This document shows, piece after piece, positions 18,052 through 26,554 of a stretch of DNA of 64,000 nt. The notes beneath the pieces are model-generated. The model did no database searches, had not been told where the DNA came from, and worked only from the letters and a program-made list of their open reading frames with translations. Origin of the DNA: Cellulophaga sp. Hel_I_12 (GTDB lineage Bacteria > Bacteroidota > Bacteroidia > Flavobacteriales > Flavobacteriaceae); NCBI RefSeq assembly GCF_000799565.1, contig NZ_JUHB01000001.1:2545501-2609500 (forward strand). Direction: 5' to 3'. A program made the position numbers and the translations under genes. Each line of letters starts with the position of its first letter. Positions within the stretch are counted from its first letter, which is position 1.

Positions 18052-20153
18052 TTCCCTTGTTTAAGTGATGCAATAGCAGCAAAAGAGGCTTTGGTAGTGT
18101 TCACGATTTCAAAGAATGGAATAATAGCTTCTCCACCCTTTTGTTGTTGTTGAATTAGTTCTATAAATTGATTAAAGTGACCTTTATCTTGTTTAGAAGT
18201 TACTTTTGAACTTCCTTTAAATCCATAAGTTTTTAATTTTCTCCAATTATCCAGCACCATAGTGCGTTCTTGCGAATAAATTTCGACCCTCTCTTTAGAA
18301 TATGCTTTACTACCATTAGAGAAATAATTAATTACAGCGTTTGATCCATTTTCATATTTAAGAAGAATGCTTGCATTATCTGTATTTTCTTGAGGATTTA
18401 CACCTAAGGCGTTCATACACACCGAAATTACTTTACTCCCTGTAAAATAGGTGCATAAATCTATAAAATGGCATGCTTCTCCAATAATTCTCCCACCACC
18501 TACTTGCATATCATGGACCCAAACATCTGCGGGAATAAAACCAGCATTCATAGTCGCTACAATGTTTATTGGCGTATTACCATTGCCCATTAAACTTTTC
18601 ATTTTTTTTGCCAAAGGCGCAAAACGTCTGTTGAACCCTACTGAAATGGTTACATTTTCGTTTTGGTATTGAGTGACAATTTCTTTGAGTTCAGTATTTG
18701 TAAGGGCAAGTGGTTTTTCAACAAAAACACTTTTTTTAGCCTTTATGGTTTCTAAAACCATTGCAGCGTGCATATTATGTTGTGTAGTTATGAATACTAA
18801 ATCAACATCTTGATCTTTTAAAATTTCATGATAATCGGATGTAGAATTCGCGATATTATGACGCTTAGCCATAATGGTGGACGTTAACCCTCCGGAGCTT
18901 GCAATATATTTTACCTCAGCGCTAATTTTCTTAAGATTGGGTAAAATTGTTGAACTGGTAAAATTACCAGCACCAATGATGCCTATAACCCCCTTTTTTC
19001 CTTTAAAGTTTTTAGAAGCAATTGTAACAGTTGATATTGGTGCGACAGTACTATTATACTCAAGAATAGAGGCTATAGATCTTGAGTTTTTCATATCCCC
19101 ATAAATTTTTTGATAATCATTTAGGGCAATGCGTTCTGTAATTAAAGGCTTCACCTTTAGAGTTCCTCTTGAAATAGCATTTAAAATGGCTTCAAAATTT
19201 CTTTTTTCTGTCCACCTAACATATCCAATTGGGTAATCGTTTCCTTTCTTTTCATAATTGTCATCATATCTTCCTGGTCCATAGGAGCAAGAAACTTGAA
19301 AAGAGATTTCTTTTTCATAAAAATCGGCTCTACTAATATCTAAACCTATAACACCAACTAATATTATCCTGCCGCGTTTTCTGCACATATTAGCAGACTG
19401 AGAAATAATTTCGTTACTTTTATTCGATGCCGTAATAATAACACCATCAGCGCCAATGCCATTGGTAAACGATTCAATAAATTTAACTTGGTCCGTACCT
19501 TCGCCTGGGTTTATAGCTACAATTCCTTTTTCGTTTGCGATTTTTACTTTTTCAGCATCATAATCGAAGCCTACTACATTACAACCATTTGCAAGTAATA
19601 ATTCTGCTGTAACTAGGCCTATTAAACCAAGCCCAACAACAACAATTGTTTCGCCGAAAGTAGGGTTTAATAGTCGAATACCTTGCAGTCCTATAGCACC
19701 AATTACGGTAAATGTCGCTTCTTCATCGGTGACATTATCTGGAATTTTAGCCACTAAATTCTTAGGAATATTTACATATTCTGCATGATTACCATTTGAC
19801 ACAACACGGTCGCCAATGGCGAATTCGGTTACACCATTACCAACGCCAACTACCTCCCCGACATTACAATACCCTAAGGGTAAAGGTTGGTTTAATTTAT
19901 TAAAAACAGCATCCATAGTTGGTTTAAAACCATCTGTTTTTACTTTGTCTAAAACCATTTTTACCTTATCTGGCTGTTGACGTGCTTTTTGAATAAAATT
20001 TGCTTTTCCAAATTCAACCATCATTTTTTCGGTACCTAAAGAAACCAATGATCTTGTAGTTTTTATAAGTACGCATCCCGATTTTGTCATTGGAACAGGA
20101 ATTTCTTCTAATATGGTTTCTCCGTTTTTAAGGTCTTGTATAATTTGTTTCAT
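18033..20153 (-). CDS. two-domain oxidoreductase: zinc-type alcohol dehydrogenase fused to Gfo/Idh/MocA dehydrogenase
   Basis: A 706-residue fusion. Residues 1 to about 360 are a medium-chain dehydrogenase (PLGYCNVGEVVGVG, GDRVVSNGNHAEYV, Rossmann VVGLGLIGLVTAELL). Residues from about 385 are a Gfo/Idh/MocA enzyme (GIIGAGNFTSST, VFVEKPLAL, GEACHFIDLC). This arrangement is the 'bi-domain-containing oxidoreductase' seen beside heparinase II/III-like genes. Both halves keep their nucleotide-binding glycine motifs, so both may be active. It could oxidise and then reduce a sugar at two positions to give an epimer or deoxysugar. It follows HisF2 by 2 bp. Confidence 0.85.
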   Translation of the reverse strand: MKQIIQDLKNGETILEEIPVPMTKSGCVLIKTTRSLVSLGTEKMMVEFGKANFIQKARQQPDKVKMVLDKVKTDGFKPTMDAVFNKLNQPLPLGYCNVGEVVGVGNGVTEFAIGDRVVSNGNHAEYVNIPKNLVAKIPDNVTDEEATFTVIGAIGLQGIRLLNPTFGETIVVVGLGLIGLVTAELLLANGCNVVGFDYDAEKVKIANEKGIVAINPGEGTDQVKFIESFTNGIGADGVIITASNKSNEIISQSANMCRKRGRIILVGVIGLDISRADFYEKEISFQVSCSYGPGRYDDNYEKKGNDYPIGYVRWTEKRNFEAILNAISRGTLKVKPLITERIALNDYQKIYGDMKNSRSIASILEYNSTVAPISTVTIASKNFKGKKGVIGIIGAGNFTSSTILPNLKKISAEVKYIASSGGLTSTIMAKRHNIANSTSDYHEILKDQDVDLVFITTQHNMHAAMVLETIKAKKSVFVEKPLALTNTELKEIVTQYQNENVTISVGFNRRFAPLAKKMKSLMGNGNTPINIVATMNAGFIPADVWVHDMQVGGGRIIGEACHFIDLCTYFTGSKVISVCMNALGVNPQENTDNASILLKYENGSNAVINYFSNGSKAYSKERVEIYSQERTMVLDNWRKLKTYGFKGSSKVTSKQDKGHFNQFIELIQQQQKGGEAIIPFFEIVNTTKASFAAIASLKQGKWIAID

Positions 20154-20155
20154 TT

Positions 20156-20920
20156 CTAAAATGTCAATTTTTTCTTTTCTTCTGCGTTCGGATAATTAAT
20201 TAATACAGCCTTATATTTTCCTTTAAAAACGAATATACTACCGGCGGCAAGGCCAATAACCTTGTACTTATCTACAATTTGCTTAATTTCGTCTAAACCG
20301 CTTGCGCCACCTAAAATGGTTAAAGGAAGATGAATTGCCTTTCTAATTATTTCTAATAGTTTTAAGTCGTACCCCTTCATCATACCATCTTGATCAATAG
20401 CATTTATAACAATTTCACCAACACCTAATTTTTCAAATTGAATTGCAAGTTCTTTTGGATCTTTGCCAGTTGCTTTAGTACCGTTGTGCGTATATACTTG
20501 ATATTTACCTAATAAGCCTTTCTTTCTAACATCTAAAACAATAATAACACTTTGAACTCCTACTGCTTTGGCTATTTCGACTACCAAGTTAGGATTTTCA
20601 ATAACCGCAGAACTCAATGCCACTTTTTCTGCACCTAGATGAATTATTTTTCTTGCATGTTCTACGGTTTTGACTCCTCCTCCGTAGCATAGTGGCATTC
20701 TAGATTCATTTGCTAAATTTTTAATCATCATAAAGTCAGGTTCACGTCCTTCCTTAGTAGCATCGATGTCTAAAACTATTAATTCGTCTACTTCTTTTTC
20801 GTTAAAAATTTTAACCGCGTTAATCGGGTCTCCAACATATTTGGAATCTTTAAACTGTACAGTTTTTACTAAACCTTTATTTCTAACCAATAAACAAGGG
20901 ATTATTCGAGATCTCAACAT
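20156..20920 (-). CDS. hisF2: HisF2-like (AglZ/HisF2 family) acetamidino-modification subunit
   Basis: A 254-residue (beta-alpha)8 barrel of the HisF type. Aligned with Thermotoga HisF numbering, catalytic Asp11 is replaced by Leu11 (IIPCLLV instead of ACLDV), while Asp130 is kept. The phosphate-binding GGG and GGAS segments remain. This fits the HisF2 paralogues that partner with HisH2 and a WbpG amidotransferase to make acetamidino sugars rather than histidine. It lies 3 bp after hisH2, in the same operon. Confidence 0.85.
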   Translation of the reverse strand: MLRSRIIPCLLVRNKGLVKTVQFKDSKYVGDPINAVKIFNEKEVDELIVLDIDATKEGREPDFMMIKNLANESRMPLCYGGGVKTVEHARKIIHLGAEKVALSSAVIENPNLVVEIAKAVGVQSVIIVLDVRKKGLLGKYQVYTHNGTKATGKDPKELAIQFEKLGVGEIVINAIDQDGMMKGYDLKLLEIIRKAIHLPLTILGGASGLDEIKQIVDKYKVIGLAAGSIFVFKGKYKAVLINYPNAEEKKKLTF

Positions 20921-20923
20921 GTT

Positions 20924-21538
20924 TTATAAATTAGCAAAGTTTTTAAATAATTGAATGCCATTGCTATGGCTTTTTTCAGGATGAAATTGCATCCCAAAAA
21001 CATTTTCATTATATATTGCTGATGAGAAATCTTCACCATAATTGGTTCTTGAAAGGATATCATCGCTATTTTTACAAGAAAAATAGTACGAGTGTAAAAA
21101 ATAAAAACCGGTTTGAAAATCTATGTTTTCAAATATTTTATGCGCATTAGTAGGATTTATAGTATTCCATCCTAAATGAGGTAAATATGGTTTTTGGGTG
21201 AACTTTGTGCTGTCAAATTTTTTCACTTCACCATCAATATAACCTAAGCCCGGTAATTCACCTTCTTCGCTTTTATTGGCGAGAATTTGCATGCCTACAC
21301 AGATACCAATTACTGGAATTTTTTCTTGTAACACCAACCTATCTAATTCTTTCTTAAAGCCTGAATTTACTAATTGTTGCATAGTTTCATCAAAGGCACC
21401 GACACCGGGTAAAATCAATTTAGTGGCTTCAGCCAATTGGTCTGGAGCGTTAGCAACAAAACAATCAATATTTAGTTGTTTGTAGATGTTTAATATGGCT
21501 TGGATGTTCCCTGATCCATAATTAACAATTGTCATCAT
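20924..21538 (-). CDS. hisH2: HisH2-like glutamine amidotransferase subunit
   Basis: A 204-residue class I glutaminase. The triad is Cys80 (GICVGMQ), His186 and Glu188 (FHPEKS), with the oxyanion strand LPGVGAF at 43-49. It releases ammonia from glutamine, which would travel through the HisF2 barrel to WbpG for conversion of an acetamido to an acetamidino group on a sugar nucleotide. No other histidine genes are near, and its start overlaps the wbpG-like stop by 4 bp, supporting the sugar role. Confidence 0.88.
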   Translation of the reverse strand: MMTIVNYGSGNIQAILNIYKQLNIDCFVANAPDQLAEATKLILPGVGAFDETMQQLVNSGFKKELDRLVLQEKIPVIGICVGMQILANKSEEGELPGLGYIDGEVKKFDSTKFTQKPYLPHLGWNTINPTNAHKIFENIDFQTGFYFLHSYYFSCKNSDDILSRTNYGEDFSSAIYNENVFGMQFHPEKSHSNGIQLFKNFANL

Positions 21539-22689
21539 CTTTTTCCTCCTTTTTCAAGACCAAATAAGCGCATAACCTTTGCCCCAATATTATAAATATT
21601 TTCCTGAGATTTGTAATCTTTATAGGTTTTGTTTGGAGCATCTAAGTAGCTTTGTAGTTCATCTACAGCGATACCCAATTTATTTGCTACAAATTCAAAA
21701 TCTTGTTTTACTGTTTCAGGATCGTAAGCTGGTTTTTTTAACTCTTCTAAAGCATCTTCCCTAGTCATTTGTCCTGTTAATATTAAACTCGAAAATTGCA
21801 CCTTACGAGTGTCATATCCAAATTTTTCTGGTAGCCAATAGGCTTCATAAAATCTAGTAAATCGAGATTCAAAATGTTTTTGCGGGTATTTTTGGTAGCC
21901 AAATTTATCAACTAATTCCTGCATGGCTTCGTCTTTATGATAAGGTATGTAATCAAGAGGTCTTATCAATTTAATCCCTTTAAAATATGGTAAATAAACC
22001 TTATGCCACAAAATATTGGTAACGGGGTAGTCTTTAAGTTTTCCTGTACCATGTTGCTTATATATATCTCTTAGTTGAATAGCGTCTGATTGATAATACA
22101 TCCATTCTAGAGGATTTCTAACACATTCCGTCGAGTAATTACCTCCTGTAAGAATATGCTTTATATTGTGCTTAGAAGCAAATTTATACATTGTGGCAAA
22201 AAAAGCATGATCTTGTGGTGTATCGATATGGGGAACTCCAGATTTAAAATAAGCTAATTGTAAATCTTTAATTTCTTCCCAATTAATTACTTCAGTAAAT
22301 AAGTCTAAGCCCAATCCATCTACTAAGCGTTCAATATTATTAACCGCTATTTGAGAGTTCCAACCTGCATCAACATGAAAAACTAAAGGTCGTAGGCCAT
22401 ATTTTTCTTTCATCATGTACAGAAGGTAGGAGCTATCAATACCTCCACTCATACCCATTAAACAATCAAAATCTTTCCCTTTCCCTTCTTCTTTAATTTT
22501 AGCTACTATTTCTCTTAAAGCCTTGTCGCCTCTTTCGTCAGTATGCCATTTAGGAAGAATATCATTGTAATAGGTGTTACAATGATCACAAACCCCTTTG
22601 TTATCAAAAGTAATTTTTGAATCTGTAGTATCCATGACACAATTAGTGCATATTTGGAATTCTGTATTGCTCATTTTTATTTTTTTCAT
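21535..22689 (-). CDS. wbpG: N-acetyl sugar amidotransferase (WbpG/PseA-like)
   Basis: A 384-residue PP-loop ATPase. Two CxxC pairs (Cys14/Cys17, Cys34/Cys37) form a probable zinc site and SGGIDSS at 81-87 is the ATP pyrophosphatase loop. The body (GNYSTECVRNPLEW and the C-terminal helical part) matches N-acetyl sugar amidotransferases, which adenylate the amide of an N-acetyl sugar and replace oxygen with ammonia. With hisH2 and hisF2 downstream it forms the complete acetamidino trio known from Pseudomonas aeruginosa O-antigen. An alternative ATG at 22674 would drop five residues. Confidence 0.88.
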   Translation of the reverse strand: MKKIKMSNTEFQICTNCVMDTTDSKITFDNKGVCDHCNTYYNDILPKWHTDERGDKALREIVAKIKEEGKGKDFDCLMGMSGGIDSSYLLYMMKEKYGLRPLVFHVDAGWNSQIAVNNIERLVDGLGLDLFTEVINWEEIKDLQLAYFKSGVPHIDTPQDHAFFATMYKFASKHNIKHILTGGNYSTECVRNPLEWMYYQSDAIQLRDIYKQHGTGKLKDYPVTNILWHKVYLPYFKGIKLIRPLDYIPYHKDEAMQELVDKFGYQKYPQKHFESRFTRFYEAYWLPEKFGYDTRKVQFSSLILTGQMTREDALEELKKPAYDPETVKQDFEFVANKLGIAVDELQSYLDAPNKTYKDYKSQENIYNIGAKVMRLFGLEKGGKR

Positions 22690-22728
22690 CTCAATTTGAC
22701 TGAATTGAAATAGTAATATAGTTTATAA

Positions 22729-22736
22729 CAAAGATA
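22729..22736 (-). promoter_or_regulatory. candidate -7 element before the wbpG-like gene
   Basis: Reads TATCTTTG on the - strand in the 148-bp gap upstream of the amidotransferase gene. A -33 TTG is not seen. It may drive the wbpG-hisH2-hisF2 part separately. Confidence 0.35.
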
Positions 22737-22837
22737 TTTTTTCTTTTTTTTAAAAGGCTACTCATCTTGGATTATTAATTTTAGTTAACTCAATCCAAAA
22801 GGACAATAAGATATTTAGATATGAAGCAAATACATTA

Positions 22838-23905
22838 TTATTCATTAATAACCCTATTTAAAACTTCCCATCTATTTTCTTTATAGTGATCTTTTAAAAA
22901 AAGCTCTATATCATTTTGTATTTCAAAAAAATTATTATTATAAAAATCAAGTGTTTCCTTATAATCATCAATGGTTTTGTTGGCTCTAATTATTGTATTT
23001 GGAGCTTTAATTAAATTTCTTAAATCAGCATAAACTAATGGAAGCCCTAAGGATAGTAAATTAAAAGCTCTATTACTTACAGTACAGGCCTGTACATTAC
23101 CAAGATTTGGGTTATATGGTAAAATGGAACAAAATAAATCATCTGTTTTAAGTTGATCTAATGTGCTATATTTAATATATTCGAAATTATTATTTTGAGA
23201 TAATCGTTGAATCATTTTATCATCTGTCTTCCCAATGGTTGGCCCTACAAACCTATAATTATAATTTGTGCTTTTCACAAGTTCTTCTAGTACTAACCAA
23301 TCTAGCCTACCTACAAAACCAAAATATAAAATCGTATGTCTCTTTTTACTTGAATTTAACGGAGATTCATATTTTCTTTGACTCCAAGGAAATAGCATCG
23401 TTACATTATTTTTATAACTACTAAGCTTTCTAAATAATGGATATGATACTGTCAAAACAGCGTCTGAGTTTTCACAGGTTGTCTTGATTTGATTTCTGAT
23501 TTGCTTAGTCATTCCAAACTTTGCTTGTTCTTCAAAATCATCTTCCATGATGCTTATAATCTTTTTCTCAGGCGCTAATGTTTTTAAAAAAGAGTATTCA
23601 TAACTGAAGTTCATAATGAACTCGAACTCTATTTGCTGCATTATTTTTTTTAAGTAAAACTTAACAATTAAGTTGTTTAGTTTTTGAATGAATGGGAAAT
23701 ACCTTAATTGATGGTGAATCAATTCTGAATGCGAAAAAAAAGTAATGCCTTCCTCTTCTCTTTTTTTTATTATTAAACTTTTATAACTGTTTTTTTCAAG
23801 GTATGTGATTTCAAAATTCTTTTCCTTAAGTAATCTTGTTATTTGATGCCTTATTCTTGGGGGCTCTGACCAATTCGTTTTTGTTAAAATCAATACTTTT
23901 TTCAC
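22838..23905 (-). CDS. glycosyltransferase, GT-B fold, family uncertain
   Basis: A 355-residue protein. It starts MKKVLILTKTNWSEPPRIRHQ, typical of GT4-type transferases in O-antigen loci. The middle has a linker and a second Rossmann-like half (ILYFGFVGRLDWLVLE), and the C-terminal half has a donor-site-like SNRAFNLLSLGLPLVYAD. Sequence is AT-rich, like its upstream neighbours. It probably adds one sugar of the repeat unit; donor and linkage are unknown. Confidence 0.7.
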   Translation of the reverse strand: MKKVLILTKTNWSEPPRIRHQITRLLKEKNFEITYLEKNSYKSLIIKKREEEGITFFSHSELIHHQLRYFPFIQKLNNLIVKFYLKKIMQQIEFEFIMNFSYEYSFLKTLAPEKKIISIMEDDFEEQAKFGMTKQIRNQIKTTCENSDAVLTVSYPLFRKLSSYKNNVTMLFPWSQRKYESPLNSSKKRHTILYFGFVGRLDWLVLEELVKSTNYNYRFVGPTIGKTDDKMIQRLSQNNNFEYIKYSTLDQLKTDDLFCSILPYNPNLGNVQACTVSNRAFNLLSLGLPLVYADLRNLIKAPNTIIRANKTIDDYKETLDFYNNNFFEIQNDIELFLKDHYKENRWEVLNRVINE

Positions 23906-24001
23906 AATTATTTATTTTAAATAGTTTAATCAATTATATCTGCTTTTTTACAAAATTAGAGAAAGAAATATGCTATTGATATTTTAGATTTATAAAATTA
24001 T

Positions 24002-25282
24002 TCAAACCATTTTTTTGTCCGTTCCTTTTAATAATCCGAAAGATACCAATATTAAAATAAATCCACCGTGAGTTAGTAATACTGTAGGCAAGGAAGAGCT
24101 TATAAGAGAGAAAAATAATAGAAAAAATACACCGTAAAATTTACTGCTGATATTTAATTGATTTATAATGGAAAAATATAAACCAATAATTATTGAATTT
24201 ATTAACACACCATAAATTCCAAAATTCATAAATCCTTCAGATATTATTCCATTGTTTGCACCCCATTCTATTGAGTTGAAATATTTTTCACCAATAATAT
24301 AAGAATGCGAATAATCATAAGGATAATTCTTAAATATTCCTGGAAAGCTTTCAGACCATAATAAAGGGTTTCCATTAAAGAAATCAAAATAAAGAATGTC
24401 CAATAATGCAGGTAAAAACATGGTTCTTCTAATTGTATGTACTGCTATAAAATCATTATTAAAAAAAACAGAAGATACCAAAGAAAGTGCACTAATAATT
24501 AATAATATCTTGATAAAATAATTAGTTTTTTTTATATAATCAAACTTGTATAGAATTAGAACAATTATTAGTCCAATAAAAACTGCTTTATGCGCACCAC
24601 ATAAAAAAAGGAATATCAAAGCAATAGAAGTAAAAATAATTAAAAATCTTTCTTTAAAAAATAAACCAAATACCAGCAAGGCAGGAATAAGAACTTTATT
24701 GAGCCAAGAATAACTGTAATTAGTGTACAAATTATTGATTTTAGCACTTAATAATTCCCTTGTTTCATATATATCTTTCAACAGTAAATTGTCTAGGTTA
24801 ATATGCGGCCCATAAAGAATTAAAAAGGGAATTAACCCAATTAGGACAGTGTAAAACAAAGTTTTTTTTGATTGATTGAGACCAAGTGTTTTGGTTGATA
24901 TTTTTATTTTTATTTTACCTATTAGCAATATTATGCCTAATAAAAGGATATGCGACAAAAAAATTCTTGCATCAATATTCGCTACATTAGTGTATAAAAT
25001 TGCACTTGGAAAAACAAAAAAAAGAAGGATTAAAGAACTTTGGATATATAAAAAACCTTTCATTCTAATAGCCAGTATAATTGAACAAAACATTATAATA
25101 ATAAGAAGGCTCCCTAGAAATTTGAGCCAACTAAATTTATAAGATATACCTATACTTATTTCAGCGATCTTAAAGACATATAAATATTGAATTGTGAATG
25201 AAAAACAAAGTTGTAGAACAACAAAGAGCGCTATTGCCAGTAAAAAGTTTTGAAATTTAATTTTATCAACACCAATAGTCAT
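24002..25282 (-). CDS. O-antigen repeat-unit polymerase-like membrane protein (Wzy candidate)
   Basis: A 426-residue protein with about 11-12 membrane helices and a larger loop near residues 290-345 (NPLLWSESFPGIF, DYSHSYIIGEKYF), the layout of Wzy polymerases. There is little sequence signature, as usual in Wzy. It overlaps the O-antigen ligase-type gene by 4 bp. It would join lipid-linked O-units in the periplasm. Base composition is very AT-rich. Confidence 0.68.
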   Translation of the reverse strand: MTIGVDKIKFQNFLLAIALFVVLQLCFSFTIQYLYVFKIAEISIGISYKFSWLKFLGSLLIIIMFCSIILAIRMKGFLYIQSSLILLFFVFPSAILYTNVANIDARIFLSHILLLGIILLIGKIKIKISTKTLGLNQSKKTLFYTVLIGLIPFLILYGPHINLDNLLLKDIYETRELLSAKINNLYTNYSYSWLNKVLIPALLVFGLFFKERFLIIFTSIALIFLFLCGAHKAVFIGLIIVLILYKFDYIKKTNYFIKILLIISALSLVSSVFFNNDFIAVHTIRRTMFLPALLDILYFDFFNGNPLLWSESFPGIFKNYPYDYSHSYIIGEKYFNSIEWGANNGIISEGFMNFGIYGVLINSIIIGLYFSIINQLNISSKFYGVFFLLFFSLISSSLPTVLLTHGGFILILVSFGLLKGTDKKMV

Positions 25283-26553
25283 ATTTTTCTATATTCACTA
25301 TTATTTATAATCATGCAATATATAAACATAAAAAAAACTAGACCTGAATACCTATTAAACATACTTTCAAATAAGAAACTTACACTAACACTAAATAAAA
25401 ACATTAAAATTAAATATTGCTGGCCGACAATCTTGTTTAAAGATACTTTTTTAAAGAGGGATAATTGCATCAAAATAATTAAAATAAAGCCTGATATACC
25501 AGTTTCTAATATAATCTGTAGATACTGATTGTGTGAATTTAAATTTTGTTCTAAAGGAGTGGTGTAGCTTTTGTTTTGATATTTTACATTTAGGACTTTC
25601 TGTACATTACTTATACCTACACCTGTTAAGGGGTATTCTTTTACTAATTCTATAGAAGCGTCCCAAGACATTAATCTTAGAGCGTAGCCAAATCTTTCAG
25701 TCGGGTTAATTTTAATACCTTCTTTTATAAAAGTATCTATCATTACTTTTCCTCTAGGGTTTTGTGAAAAGAATAATAATCCCACACTAATAGTGATAAC
25801 TAATGTTAATGTTTTTAAACTTTTTTTATTGACTTTAAGAACAAAATAGTAGCAAATTATAACGAACGTAATGAAAATAGCAATCTTACTTGATAATTGG
25901 AAAATACATAGAATGAATAAAAATAAAAAGACTAAATAGATCTTATTTTTTTTCCATAATGAAAAGCTTAGTATAATTGTAATGGCAAAATTAATATAAA
26001 TTGCCATATAGGTTGAATCATGAAGTATTGAAAAAAATGAGGAGAAGAAATAATTGCCATCTCGGACGACAGAGTAAAAAAAAGAAAATTCGTTATTTAC
26101 TGCAGGTTGAAAAAGAATTTTACCACTTGAAAAGGAAATAGAATTATAAAACGCATTTCCATAACATATTAAAAGTGACACGAATGAACCATTTACAAAA
26201 TATAGAAGAAGTTTTTCAAATTGTTGTTGATTTGTTCTTAAAGTACAAAAAACAAGAGGCATTGCTATTAAGCTCGCTCTATGTTGTACATACCTAATTT
26301 CAAAATTTTCAAATACTAAAAGTGAGATTATTATTATAAAATAGAGTAAAATTGGCCATATATATGCTGAATATAATTTGTAATATGTATTAGAAATAAG
26401 CTTTATAACTGAAACTATTACTAAGAGTAATAAGATAAGTGTAGAAATTATTTGATAAAGTGGTAAAGTAAATGAAAATATACCTAAAAGAAATAAGGAA
26501 AGCTTGTTGGGCTCATCTATGAAGATATCCTTATATTTTTTAAATAAATTCAT
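25279..26553 (-). CDS. O-antigen ligase/polymerase family protein (Wzy_C domain)
   Basis: A 424-residue protein with about 11-12 membrane helices and one long periplasmic loop at about residues 285-350. This loop carries the Wzy_C signature: an Arg-rich entry, PLTGVG, then HNQYLQ. The family contains both O-antigen ligases (WaaL) and polymerases. Because a second polymerase-like gene overlaps it by 4 bp, one is probably Wzy and the other a WaaL-type ligase, but the sequence does not settle which. It follows asnB by 1 bp. Confidence 0.78.
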   Translation of the reverse strand: MNLFKKYKDIFIDEPNKLSLFLLGIFSFTLPLYQIISTLILLLLVIVSVIKLISNTYYKLYSAYIWPILLYFIIIISLLVFENFEIRYVQHRASLIAMPLVFCTLRTNQQQFEKLLLYFVNGSFVSLLICYGNAFYNSISFSSGKILFQPAVNNEFSFFYSVVRDGNYFFSSFFSILHDSTYMAIYINFAITIILSFSLWKKNKIYLVFLFLFILCIFQLSSKIAIFITFVIICYYFVLKVNKKSLKTLTLVITISVGLLFFSQNPRGKVMIDTFIKEGIKINPTERFGYALRLMSWDASIELVKEYPLTGVGISNVQKVLNVKYQNKSYTTPLEQNLNSHNQYLQIILETGISGFILIILMQLSLFKKVSLNKIVGQQYLILMFLFSVSVSFLFESMFNRYSGLVFFMFIYCMIINNSEYRKI

Positions 26554-26554
26554 T

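Noticed and set aside
20156-21538. Histidine biosynthesis genes hisF/hisH
   Set aside because: The HisF homologue lacks Asp11, both are coupled to an N-acetyl sugar amidotransferase, and no other his gene is present.
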